Below, piece by piece: positions 56,044-64,000 of a stretch of 64,000 nt of DNA. Under the pieces are notes generated by a model that saw only the letters and a list, made by a program, of their open reading frames with translations, was not told the DNA's origin and ran no database searches. Origin of the DNA: Pseudoxanthomonas winnipegensis (lineage in GTDB: Bacteria; Pseudomonadota; Gammaproteobacteria; Xanthomonadales; Xanthomonadaceae); NCBI RefSeq assembly GCF_004283755.1, contig NZ_SHMH01000001.1, forward strand, positions 62,001-126,000, given 5' to 3'. Every line of letters begins with the position of its first letter. The first letter of the stretch is position 1. The position numbers and the translations under genes were made by a program.

Positions 56044-57948
56044 TCAGCTCCCCGCGTCCGGTCCGCGCGACAGCGCGCGGCGCACTTCCTCCAGCGCGTT
56101 GGGATCGTCCAGCGTGGACAGGTCGCCCGGATCGGCGCCCTGGGCCAGGGCCTGGATCGAGCGCCGCAGCAGCTTGCCCGAGCGCGTCTTGGGCAGCGCG
56201 TTGACGATATAGACCCGCGCCGGCCGCGCCACCGCGCCCAGATCGGTCTCCACGATCCTGCGCATGCCGTCGGCCGCGCTGTTGCGTGCGGCCACCTCGT
56301 CGGTGGCCTGGCGCAGGGTGGCGAACACGATCGGCACCTGCCCCTTGACCTCGTCGGCCACGCCCACCACCGCTGCCTCGGCCACCGCACCGAAGCCGGA
56401 CACCGACTCCTCGATCTCGCGCGTGCCCAGCCGGTGCCCGGCCACGTTGATCACATCGTCGGTGCGGCCGAGGATGAAGGTATAGCCGTCCTCGTCGCGG
56501 ATCGCCCAGTCCAGCGAGCTGTACAGCAGCTCCTTGAAATGGCTGAAGTAGCTGTCGAGGAAGCGCTGGTCGTCGTTCCAGATCGTGCTCATGCAACCCG
56601 GCGGCAGCGGCGGCTGCATCACCAGCACGCCCTTCTGGTTGGGCGCGACTTCTTCGCCGGTGGCCTCGTCGATGACCTTCATCCGGTAGCCGAGATTCGG
56701 GAAGCCCGGCGAGCCGAAGCGCACCGGCTTCATGTCCACGCCCGGCAGCACGCACAGCGCCGGCCAACCGGTCTCGGTCTGCCAGTAGTTGTCGATCACC
56801 GGCTTGCGCAGCGCGTCGGTGATCCAGTGCGCGGTGGGCTCGTCCAGCGGTTCGCCGGCGAGGAACAGGTACTTCAGCTCGGACAAGTCGTGGCGCCGGA
56901 TGAAGTCGACGTCGTGCTTCTTCAGCACGCGGATCGCGGTCGGCGAAGAGAACATCGTACGCACGCCGTACTGCTCGCACAGCGCCCACCAGATGCCCGG
57001 ATCGGGATGGGTGGGCAGGCCTTCGTACAGCAGCGAGGTGCAGCCGCCGATCAGCGGCCCGTACACGTTGTACGAATGCCCCACCGCCCAGCCCACGTCC
57101 GAGGTGGAGAACATCACCTGCCCCGGCGCGCAGTCGAAGATGGTGCGCATCGACTGCGCCATCGCCACCGCGTAGCCGCCGACGTCGCGCTGCACGCCCT
57201 TGGGCTTGCCCGTGGTGCCGGACGTGTAGAGCAGATAGCTGGGCTCGTTGGATTCCAGCCATTCCACCGGCACCTGCATCTGCCCGACCTGCGCGCGCAG
57301 GGTGGCGTAGTCCTCGTCGCGCCCCGGCACCTTCGGCTCGGCCGGATCCAGATCGCGCGAGACGATCAGCACCTTGGACGGTGCGAATTTGGCCTCGGCG
57401 CAGGCCGCATCGATCATCGGCTTGTACGGAATCACCTTGCCGCCGCGGATGCCCGCGTCGGCGGCGATCAGCAGCTTGGGCTTGGCGTCGTCGATGCGCA
57501 GCGCCAGGTTGTGCGCGGCGAAGCCGCCGAACACCACCGAGTGGATCGCCCCGATGCGCGCGCAGGCCAGCATGGCGAACACCGCCTCGGCCATGTTGGG
57601 CATGTACACCACCACCCGATCGCCGCGGCCGACGCCCAGCTGCTTGAGCACGGCAGCGAAGGCGTTGACCTCCTCATGCAGCTGCCGATAGGTGATCTCG
57701 CGGGTGACGTTGGTCTCGGTGGACACGGCCACCAGCGCCAACTGGTCGGGTCGCGTCTCCAGGTGGCGGTCGACGGCGTTGTAGCAGAGGTTGGTCTGCC
57801 CGCCGACGAACCACCTGCGGAACGGCGGATTGGAATAATCCAGGATCTGCTGCGGCGGGACATGCCAGTGGATGGCCTTGGCTTCCTGCGCCCAGAACGC
57901 CTCCGGTTCCTCGACCGAACGGCGGTACACCTCTTCATACGATGACAT
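56044..57948 (-). CDS. prpE: Propionate--CoA ligase
   Basis: 634 residues from MSSYEEVYRRS. Seen: acyl/acetyl-CoA synthetase motifs YTSGTTGKPKGVQRDVGG, SDVGWAVGHSYNVYGPL, YWQTETGWP, GRTDDVINVAGHRLGTREIEE, and the acylation Lys in LPKTRSGKLLRR. The PrpE-like features are the length near 630 and RDVGGYAVAMAQSM. Role: activates propionate to propionyl-CoA for the methylcitrate cycle. Acetyl-CoA synthetase activity cannot be excluded. The stop is 42 bases from the stop of the convergent HTH-citrate synthase gene. Start chosen at this Met; the frame to 58035 gives a poor N-terminus. Confidence 0.9.
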   Translation of the reverse strand: MSSYEEVYRRSVEEPEAFWAQEAKAIHWHVPPQQILDYSNPPFRRWFVGGQTNLCYNAVDRHLETRPDQLALVAVSTETNVTREITYRQLHEEVNAFAAVLKQLGVGRGDRVVVYMPNMAEAVFAMLACARIGAIHSVVFGGFAAHNLALRIDDAKPKLLIAADAGIRGGKVIPYKPMIDAACAEAKFAPSKVLIVSRDLDPAEPKVPGRDEDYATLRAQVGQMQVPVEWLESNEPSYLLYTSGTTGKPKGVQRDVGGYAVAMAQSMRTIFDCAPGQVMFSTSDVGWAVGHSYNVYGPLIGGCTSLLYEGLPTHPDPGIWWALCEQYGVRTMFSSPTAIRVLKKHDVDFIRRHDLSELKYLFLAGEPLDEPTAHWITDALRKPVIDNYWQTETGWPALCVLPGVDMKPVRFGSPGFPNLGYRMKVIDEATGEEVAPNQKGVLVMQPPLPPGCMSTIWNDDQRFLDSYFSHFKELLYSSLDWAIRDEDGYTFILGRTDDVINVAGHRLGTREIEESVSGFGAVAEAAVVGVADEVKGQVPIVFATLRQATDEVAARNSAADGMRRIVETDLGAVARPARVYIVNALPKTRSGKLLRRSIQALAQGADPGDLSTLDDPNALEEVRRALSRGPDAGS

Positions 57949-58059
57949 CCAAGCCCCCTCCCGAGCGCCGATGCCAGCGAGCATAGAGGGCGCCCGCGCG
58001 CCAGACCGTTGGACCATGGTCGATGCTTGGACCATGGTCGAAGCCGCGCCGGCCCTGCC

Positions 58060-59691
58060 TCAGCCGTCGAGCTCCCTGGCCCGGTCGCGCAGCACGAACT
58101 TCTGCACCTTGCCGGTGGCCGTGCGCGGCAGTTCGCCGAAGACGAAGGCGCGCGGCACCTTGAACCCGGCCAGGTGCGAGCGGCAATGCAGCTGCAGGGT
58201 GGCCGCATCCAGCGGGTCGGCGCCCGACTTGAGCTCGACGAAGGCGCACGGGGTCTCGCCCCACTGCTGGTCCGGCCGCGCCACCACGGCCGCGGCCATC
58301 ACCGACGGGTGCCGGCACAGTGCGTCCTCGACCTCGATGGAGGAGATGTTCTCGCCGCCGGAGATGATCACGTCCTTGGAGCGGTCGCGGATCTTGGCAT
58401 AGCCATCGGGATACACCACGGCCAGGTCGCCGGTATGGAACCAGCCGCCTTCGAACGCCCGCGCCGTGGCGTCGGGATTCTTCAGATAGCCCTTCATGGT
58501 GAGGTTGCCGCGGTACATGATCTCGCCCACGGTCGTGCCGTCCCACGGCACCGGCTCCAGCGTGTCCGGGTCGAGCACCTGCATGTCCTCCTGCAGCAGG
58601 CAGGCCACGCCCTGGCGGCTGTTGCGCTCGGCGCGCTGCGCGATGTCCAACGCATCCCATTCCGGGCGCGGAATGCACAGCGAGGCCGGCCCGTAGACCT
58701 CGGTCAGGCCATAGACGTGGGTGATGTGGAAGCCCATGCGCTCCATGCCCTCGATCACCGCCGCAGGCGGCGCGGCACCGGCGATCTGCGCCCGCACGCC
58801 GCTGATGCCCTGCTTCCACGCCTCCGGCGCGGCCACCAGCGCGCTGTGGATGATCGGCGCGCCGCAGTAATGGGTGACGCCATGCTCGCGCATCAGCGCG
58901 AACACGCGCTGGGCATCGAACCGGCGCAGGCACACCTGCAGTCCGGCCACCGCCGCCATCGTCCACGGGAAGCACCAGCCGTTGCAGTGGAACATCGGCA
59001 GCGTCCACAGATAGACCGGATGCTGCGGCATGCCCCAGTCGATGATGTTGGCCACGGCATTCAAGTACGCGCCGCGGTGGTGGTAGACCACGCCCTTGGG
59101 ATCGCCGGTGGTGCCGGAGGTGTAGTTGAGCGAGATCGCCTCCCACTCGTCCTGCGGCAGCTGCATCTCGAACCCGGCATCGCCTCCGGCGAGGAACGCC
59201 TCGTACTCGGTCTCGCCGAGGAAGGCGCCCTCGGTCACCTGCGCATCGTCCACATCGATCACCCGCGGCCGGTGCGTGCACAGTTCCAGCGCCTGGGCGA
59301 TCACCGGCGCGAACTCGCGATCGGTGAACAGCACCTTGGCCTGCGCATGGTCGAACATGAAGGCCAGCGTCGCCGCGTCCAGGCGCGTATTGAGCGTATT
59401 GAGCACCGCACCGAGCATGGCCGGGCCGTAATGCAGCTCGAACATCGCAGGCGTGTTGGGCAGCATCGCCGCCACCGTATCGCCCTTGCCCACGCCCCAG
59501 CGCTGCAGCGCGCTGGCCAGGCGTCGGCAGCGCGCGTACTCATCGGCCCAGGTCAGTTGGCGTTCGCCATGGACCAGGGCCACGCGCTGCGGATGCACCA
59601 GCGCGGCCTTGCGCAGGAAGGTCAGCGGCGAGAGCGCGGTGAAGTTGGCCGGGTTGCGCTCCAGCCCGGCGGCATAGGCCTGCTGCGACAT
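58060..59691 (-). CDS. Medium/long-chain acyl-CoA synthetase-like AMP-forming ligase
   Basis: 543 residues from MSQQAYAAGL. Seen: ANL superfamily motifs YTSGTTGDPKGVVYHHRGAYL, YGLTEVYGPAS, WFHTGDLAVVYPDGYAKIRDRSKDVIISGGENISSIEVED, and LPRTATGKVQKFVLR with the catalytic Lys. The N-terminus NFTALSPLTFLRKAALVHP is that of the AlkK/medium-chain group. Role: activates a fatty or organic acid with ATP and CoA; the substrate is not visible. It lies 111 bases upstream of prpE on the same strand, so it may be co-transcribed with it. Start chosen at MSQQAY. Confidence 0.9.
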   Translation of the reverse strand: MSQQAYAAGLERNPANFTALSPLTFLRKAALVHPQRVALVHGERQLTWADEYARCRRLASALQRWGVGKGDTVAAMLPNTPAMFELHYGPAMLGAVLNTLNTRLDAATLAFMFDHAQAKVLFTDREFAPVIAQALELCTHRPRVIDVDDAQVTEGAFLGETEYEAFLAGGDAGFEMQLPQDEWEAISLNYTSGTTGDPKGVVYHHRGAYLNAVANIIDWGMPQHPVYLWTLPMFHCNGWCFPWTMAAVAGLQVCLRRFDAQRVFALMREHGVTHYCGAPIIHSALVAAPEAWKQGISGVRAQIAGAAPPAAVIEGMERMGFHITHVYGLTEVYGPASLCIPRPEWDALDIAQRAERNSRQGVACLLQEDMQVLDPDTLEPVPWDGTTVGEIMYRGNLTMKGYLKNPDATARAFEGGWFHTGDLAVVYPDGYAKIRDRSKDVIISGGENISSIEVEDALCRHPSVMAAAVVARPDQQWGETPCAFVELKSGADPLDAATLQLHCRSHLAGFKVPRAFVFGELPRTATGKVQKFVLRDRARELDG

Positions 59692-59889
59692 GACAAGTCC
59701 CTGATGGCGGAGGCGCCAGCGTAGCGACGCACCCCAGGCGGCGCGGCTCGACCTTCGTCGAAGCCGGCGCTCCACAGCGCCGATTCCCGCCACATCGATT
59801 CTGACAATAACGTCAGGATCCTTGCCACCCGCGTGATGCGGCGCACCTACCCACCCAGCAAGACCCCACTCGCGGCGATCGTCACCCGC

Positions 59890-59903
59890 TGTTAACGCTT
59901 ACA
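59890..59903. promoter_or_regulatory. LacI-type operator candidate upstream of the receptor gene
   Basis: TGTTAACGCTTACA, a 14-base dyad with a central CG and five of seven base pairs symmetric, the layout of LacI-family operators. It lies 154 bases before the TonB receptor start. Otherwise 59692-60056 has no gene and no other site I can name. Confidence 0.4.
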
Positions 59904-60056
59904 CATACTGCAGAACGTGTCCGACGCATGTCAGGCACCGCAATAGGGGATCACAGACCGTCATCCGTCCGCGCGGCCAGCAGGCCGCGCGTCGATCCCT
60001 GCATGGCCGTAGTCGTTGTCGCGCCCTCCCCTCCCCTCGCCTGGATAGAGCCCAAC

Positions 60057-62885
60057 ATGACCACCCGCCGTCTCCGCTCCCACCGCAGCCCGCGCCCGCT
60101 CCGCCGCGCCCCCCTGACCCGCCTGATCCTCCTGGCTCTGGCGATCGCCGCCACGGCGCCCGCCCAGGCGCAGGAAACCTCCGAATCCAACGCCGCCAAG
60201 ACGCTGGACAACGTCATCGTGACCGGCACCCGCCGCGTGGGCATGTCGGTGGACGACAGCCCGGCCCCGGTCCAAGTCGTCACCGCCGAGGCGCTGGAGC
60301 AGTCCGGCGCCCCGGACCTGATGAATCAGCTGGCCTTCCAGGTCCCCAGCTTCAATGCCAGCCAGCAGGGCACCGACATGACCAGCGCCACGCTGGTGGC
60401 CAACATGCGCGCGCTCTCGCCCAACCACACGCTGATCCTGATCAACGGCAAGCGGCGGCACTTCACCTCCAACGTCGCGGTCACCGGCGGCTATGCGGGC
60501 GCGGCCTCGACCGACCTGAGCTTCATCCCGACCAGCGCGATCGCCAGCGCCGAGGTGCTCACCGACGGCGCCGCGGCGCTGTACGGCTCGGACGCCATCG
60601 CCGGCGTGATCAACCTGATCACCAGGAAGAACGCCAGCGGCGGCAGCGTCTCGGCCGGCACCTCCGGCTATGACGATGGCGGCGGCTTCACCACCAACTA
60701 TCAGGGCGACTTCGGCATCGGCGACGACACCACCTACTTCAACCTGGCCCTGGAAAGCGAACGCCGCCAGACCATCAACCGGCCCGGCGCGCCCTACGGC
60801 GCGGCCGCCTGCGTGGCCGACCGCCTGGCCAATCCGACCCGCGGCTGCCCGGCCACCGGCACCGCGACCACGCCTAGCGGCTACCCCAGCTCGACCGGCA
60901 ACGCGGCGCTGGGACGCGAGAACGAATACAACATGATCTACAACCCCTGGTTCCCCAATAACAGCCACCAGGGCGATTCGCCGGCGATCCAGCGCGATGT
61001 GGGCTTCCTGAGCGCCGGGATGTTCCTGGACGACAGCACCGAGCTCTACGGCACCGGCAGCTTCGGCAAGAAGAAGACCCAGAGCTGGCAGAGCTACCGC
61101 CGCCCCTCGCAGGACGGCGGCGTGGACCGCAATGGCGACGGCGACCGCACCGATCCCATCGGCGGCACCGGCCCGCGCAGCGGCAGGCCGCTGACCGAGG
61201 CGGACATCAACAAGTATCCCTACGGCTTCTCGCCCTCGATCGATACCGACGAGAAGGACTGGGAGGTGGGCGTGGGCATCACCGGCGAGCTGGCCGGCTG
61301 GCGCTACGACCTGTCCACCAACTACGGCAAGAACCAGATGGAAATCGACGTCACCAAGTCGATGAATTTCACCTTGTGGAACCGCACCGGCGCCTCGCCC
61401 GAGAGCTTCTACGTCGGCCGCTTCAGCGCGACGCAATGGGATACCGCGCTGGACCTGAGCCGCGACTTCGACTGGGGCCTGGCCGCGCCGACCACCATCG
61501 CGGCCGGCCTGGAGTATCGCGAGGACACCTACGGCATCGACCCGGGCGATGCGGCCTCGTACACCGGCGCGGGCTCGGCCTCCTTCCCCGGCTACAACCC
61601 GGCCGCGACCGGCAGCTGGGAGCGCAACAACAAGGCCGCCTTCGTCAACGTGATCCTCAACCCGACCGAGCACTGGATCGTCGACGCGGCCGCGCGCTAC
61701 GAGCGCTACAGCGACTTCGGCAGCAAGGCGGTCGGCAAGCTGACCACACGCTACGACTTCAACGAGCGCTTCGCCGTGCGCGGCACCTACAGCACCGGCT
61801 TCCGCGCCCCGACCATGGGCGAGAGCTACTACACCGCCATCCAGGTCGGCCCGACCGCGGCCACCGCGACGCTGCAGGCGGCCAACGTCGGCAGCGGCCT
61901 GAAGCCGGAAACCAGCCGCAACTTCAGCGTGGGCCTGGTGTTCAAGCCGCTGGACAACCTGACCACCACCCTGGATGCCTACCAGATCCGCATCGACGAC
62001 CGCATCCGCCTGGGCAGCACGCTGCTGTACTCGACCAGCCAGTCGGTGGACACCTTGTGCGGACGCACCGCCGGCTGCGTGCCCAACCCCAACCTGCCCG
62101 ACCCGGCCGACACCAACCGCGACGGTCGCCCCGACGATGCCTACAACCAGACGCTCGGCGCCGCGCTGGTCGCGGGCGGCTTCATCTCCAACGGCAGCGA
62201 TCCCACCGCGCCGGGCGGCAGCATGGACGCCACCGCGCGCGCCAACATCGGCCTGAACTTCTTCACCAACGCCATGGACACCAAGACGACCGGCGTGGAC
62301 TGGGTGACGACCTACAGCATCGCCTTCGACTGGGCCGCGATCGACTGGACCCTGGCGGCCAACTACAACAAGACCGAAGTCACCCGCGTCGGCAACGCGC
62401 CCGCCGACCTCGGCGGACGCGCGCTGCTGACCGATGCCGACGTCGCCACCATCCAGTACAACAGCCCGAAGTACCGGGTCAACCTGGGTGCGAACATCCG
62501 CTTCGGCGAGCGCCTGGCCCTGAACATCCGCGAGAACGTCTACGGCCCGCAGTACACGCTGGGCACCACCAGCGCGTATGCCGCGTTCCCGCAGATCATG
62601 AACACGCTGGATCTGACCACCATCAACGGGGTGACCTACTACAAGGCCAAGATCGGCACGCTCTACACCACCAACATCGAACTGGCCTACACCCTCGATC
62701 AGCGCCTGCGTTTTAGCATCGGCGCCGACAACCTGTTCAACGCCTACCCGGACAAGACGCCCGCGGCGATCCGCCAGTACAACATCGAGCGTTATGCCAC
62801 CACCGGCGCGCGCGACTACCTGCTCGGCAGTCCGCTGGGCTTCTTCGGCACGCGCTGGTTCGCCAAGGTGTCCTACACATGGTGA
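60057..62885 (+). CDS. TonB-dependent receptor of the TBDR-cytochrome-flavoprotein unit
   Basis: 942 residues from MTTRRLRSHRS. Seen: signal peptide (LILLALAIAATAPAQAQE), TonB box VIVTGTRR, plug with PDLMNQLAFQVPSFNASQQGTDMTSATLVANMRALSPNHTLILINGKRRHF, and SAEVLTDGAAALYGSDAIAGVINLITRK; a barrel of about 700 residues, terminal GTRWFAKVSYTW. Cys pair in LCGRTAGC. Role: energised uptake through the outer membrane; the long-loop type is usual for sugars, peptides or other organic ligands. Its stop overlaps the ATG of the cytochrome gene by seven bases, so it is the first gene of the unit. The start is chosen for the signal peptide; frames reaching 59928 are not signal-like. Confidence 0.9.
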   Translation: MTTRRLRSHRSPRPLRRAPLTRLILLALAIAATAPAQAQETSESNAAKTLDNVIVTGTRRVGMSVDDSPAPVQVVTAEALEQSGAPDLMNQLAFQVPSFNASQQGTDMTSATLVANMRALSPNHTLILINGKRRHFTSNVAVTGGYAGAASTDLSFIPTSAIASAEVLTDGAAALYGSDAIAGVINLITRKNASGGSVSAGTSGYDDGGGFTTNYQGDFGIGDDTTYFNLALESERRQTINRPGAPYGAAACVADRLANPTRGCPATGTATTPSGYPSSTGNAALGRENEYNMIYNPWFPNNSHQGDSPAIQRDVGFLSAGMFLDDSTELYGTGSFGKKKTQSWQSYRRPSQDGGVDRNGDGDRTDPIGGTGPRSGRPLTEADINKYPYGFSPSIDTDEKDWEVGVGITGELAGWRYDLSTNYGKNQMEIDVTKSMNFTLWNRTGASPESFYVGRFSATQWDTALDLSRDFDWGLAAPTTIAAGLEYREDTYGIDPGDAASYTGAGSASFPGYNPAATGSWERNNKAAFVNVILNPTEHWIVDAAARYERYSDFGSKAVGKLTTRYDFNERFAVRGTYSTGFRAPTMGESYYTAIQVGPTAATATLQAANVGSGLKPETSRNFSVGLVFKPLDNLTTTLDAYQIRIDDRIRLGSTLLYSTSQSVDTLCGRTAGCVPNPNLPDPADTNRDGRPDDAYNQTLGAALVAGGFISNGSDPTAPGGSMDATARANIGLNFFTNAMDTKTTGVDWVTTYSIAFDWAAIDWTLAANYNKTEVTRVGNAPADLGGRALLTDADVATIQYNSPKYRVNLGANIRFGERLALNIRENVYGPQYTLGTTSAYAAFPQIMNTLDLTTINGVTYYKAKIGTLYTTNIELAYTLDQRLRFSIGADNLFNAYPDKTPAAIRQYNIERYATTGARDYLLGSPLGFFGTRWFAKVSYTW

Positions 62886-63394
62886 GCGACCGGGCCGGCG
62901 TCCGCGCATCGGCCACGGCGTCCCCGCCTTCGGGCGGGGGCGCCGGCGCGCAGACGCCTTCTTCCAGTTCCAGGTCCGCTCGCCATCGCATGCCTGGCGT
63001 GTTGGCCTTCCTGCTGCTCGCTTCGCCGGCCGTGGGCGCAAGCGGGCAGGCGGCGGACGCGGTGCCTTTCACCGCGCAGCAGAGCGCACAGGGCGCACGC
63101 GTCTACGCCCAGCACTGCGCCGCCTGCCATGGCCAGCAGCTGGAAGGCTTCTCCGGGCCGGTGCTGGCCGGCCCGGCGTTCTACGGCCGCGACATGGGCG
63201 TGCCGCTGCATGCGACCTTCCAGTACATGGCCCGGGAAATGCCGGTCGGCCGCCCCGGCTCGCTGCGTCGCGAGGACTACGCCGCGCTGATGGCCCTGAT
63301 CCTGGAGAAGAACGGCTACCCCGCCGGTGACGTTGCGCTGGACTACGACACCGCCCTGCACGCCGACGCCCCGCTCTACTTCCATCGCCCCTGA
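62879..63394 (+). CDS. Exported c-type cytochrome
   Basis: 171 residues. Seen: heme site CAACH (80-84), a probable Met ligand in MAREMPVGRPGSL, and a hydrophobic export segment (PGVLAFLLLASPAVGAS, about 39-55). Single-heme class I type. Two starts are possible: the ATG at 62879 (seven-base overlap with the receptor gene) and the Met at 62990 right before the hydrophobic segment, which would leave no positive charges in front. Role: electron carrier or subunit in the periplasm, likely accepting electrons from the flavoprotein encoded 70 bases downstream. Without other electron-transfer genes nearby this is inferred. Confidence 0.88.
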   Translation: MVSDRAGVRASATASPPSGGGAGAQTPSSSSRSARHRMPGVLAFLLLASPAVGASGQAADAVPFTAQQSAQGARVYAQHCAACHGQQLEGFSGPVLAGPAFYGRDMGVPLHATFQYMAREMPVGRPGSLRREDYAALMALILEKNGYPAGDVALDYDTALHADAPLYFHRP

Positions 63395-63464
63395 GCGTGC
63401 ATGCGGCGGGTGGGGGCCAGTCTCCAGCCGCGCCGCATGAATGCCCCATCCGAGGACTGCTTCG

Positions 63465-64000
63465 ATGCAACGACGAGACTTCATGATTGGCGCGGGGGCC
63501 GCGACGCTGGCCACGCTCGGCGCGGCCGCACCGCCGGCTACTGCGGGAACGGCGACCGCACAGGCCGCGCCGCCCGGAGGGGCCTTGGCCGACCCGCTCG
63601 GCGCGCGCACGCCGCCGCCGGCGTTCGTCCCCACCTCCGGCACCATCGCACCCGTGCGTGCGCGCACCGACCGCATCGCGCGCATCACCGTCTGCACGCG
63701 CCCGTTCCGGGCGCAAGGCCCGCGCATCGAGCGCGAGAAGATCGCCGGCAGGGAGGTCATCCACAACTACGGGCACGGCGGCAGCGGCTGGTCGCTGTCC
63801 TGGGGCTCGGGCCTGGCGGCCGCGGCCGAGGTGCGCAGCACCGGCGTGCGCCAGGCCGCCGTCGTGGGCTGCGGCGTGATCGGCCTGACCACCGCCGTCG
63901 TCCTGCAGCGCCAAGGCATCAAGACCCGCATCTACACCCGCGAACGCGCCCCGGACGTGCGCTCGTTCAACGCCACCGGCCTGTGGACGCCGGACTCGCG
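63465..64000 (+). CDS. Tat-exported DAAO-like FAD oxidoreductase with apparently permuted motifs (C-terminus cut)
   Basis: About 178 residues before the window end. Seen: twin-arginine signal RRDFMIGAGAATLATLGAAA; a Pro/Ala-rich stretch; RTDRIARITVCTRPFRAQGPRIERE followed by VIHNYGHGGSGWSLSWGSG (about 98-116); and then the FAD-binding VVGCGVIGLTTAVVLQRQG (about 133-151). In D-amino acid oxidase the HNYGHGG segment is near the C-terminus and the GxGxxG segment at the N-terminus; here the order is reversed. Role: oxidation of an amine or D-amino acid in the periplasm, with electrons likely passing to the upstream cytochrome. The substrate is unknown. Follows the cytochrome gene by 70 bases. Confidence 0.82.
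   Translation, partial: MQRRDFMIGAGAATLATLGAAAPPATAGTATAQAAPPGGALADPLGARTPPPAFVPTSGTIAPVRARTDRIARITVCTRPFRAQGPRIEREKIAGREVIHNYGHGGSGWSLSWGSGLAAAAEVRSTGVRQAAVVGCGVIGLTTAVVLQRQGIKTRIYTRERAPDVRSFNATGLWTPDS

Noticed and set aside
59961-63041. Minus-strand frame of about 1000 codons opposite the TonB receptor
   Set aside because: Antisense with skewed composition; the plus strand has signal peptide, plug and barrel features.

Overview
This is a GC-rich bacterial window whose gene content fits the Xanthomonadaceae (Lysobacteraceae: Xanthomonas, Stenotrophomonas, Pseudoxanthomonas, Luteimonas and Lysobacter relatives). The pointers are three TonB-dependent receptors, a lipoprotein NPP-type phosphodiesterase, a cyclic beta-1,2-glucan synthase, an Ada/AraC/AlkA fusion followed by ogt, the folC-SPOR-cvpA-purF cluster, and dispersed palindromic REP-like repeats. 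The genus cannot be fixed by eye. Almost all of it reads as chromosomal core and niche genes. I see no rRNA, tRNA, CRISPR array, integrase or complete insertion sequence.

Layout. 0-5.7 kb: the 5' end of an rluF-like pseudouridine synthase, a DeaD-type RNA helicase, a UbiM-like flavin hydroxylase, an ECF sigma factor with a four-helix membrane partner, and a small S4-domain protein. 5.6-14.6 kb: one very large cyclic beta-1,2-glucan synthase gene with a small translationally coupled gene of unknown function. 14.7-19.0 kb: CsbD-like protein, NPP phosphodiesterase, alkA-ogt alkylation repair pair, glyoxalase-fold protein. 19.0-25.6 kb: repeats, ribosomal protein THX, and a zinc theme (MerC-like membrane protein, a well-formed Zur-box-like dyad, a ZnuD-like receptor, and the zur regulator further on), with a MarR/MFS pair in between. 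25.6-34.1 kb: gltX, lpxH, then folC-SPOR-cvpA-purF and two small trailing genes. 34.2-38.7 kb: phospholipase C and a TonB receptor, divergent across a Pho-box-like triple repeat. 38.8-45.3 kb: tdh and kbl (threonine to glycine) separated by an opposite-strand sulfate transport operon (sbp-cysTWA). 45.4-51.8 kb: a second RsuA-type pseudouridine synthase, a secreted small protein, repeats, OmpA, FadH, and a SleB-like hydrolase behind a long structured leader. 51.9-59.7 kb: propionate catabolism (prpC, DUF1003 gene, prpB, prpE), a MerR-type HTH fused to a citrate-synthase domain, and an acyl-CoA synthetase. 60.0-64.0 kb: TonB receptor, c-type cytochrome, and a Tat-exported D-amino-acid-oxidase-like flavoprotein cut by the window end.

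How the genes may work together. The zinc genes form a coherent regulon around one operator. The phospholipase/receptor pair looks like a phosphate-scavenging unit. The HTH-citrate synthase is the natural candidate for a propionate-responsive regulator that kept catalytic residues. The last three genes suggest uptake of a substrate through the outer membrane, its oxidation in the periplasm by a flavoprotein, and electron transfer to cytochrome c; the substrate is unknown. I consider this last unit and the HTH-citrate synthase locus the most promising undescribed biology here.
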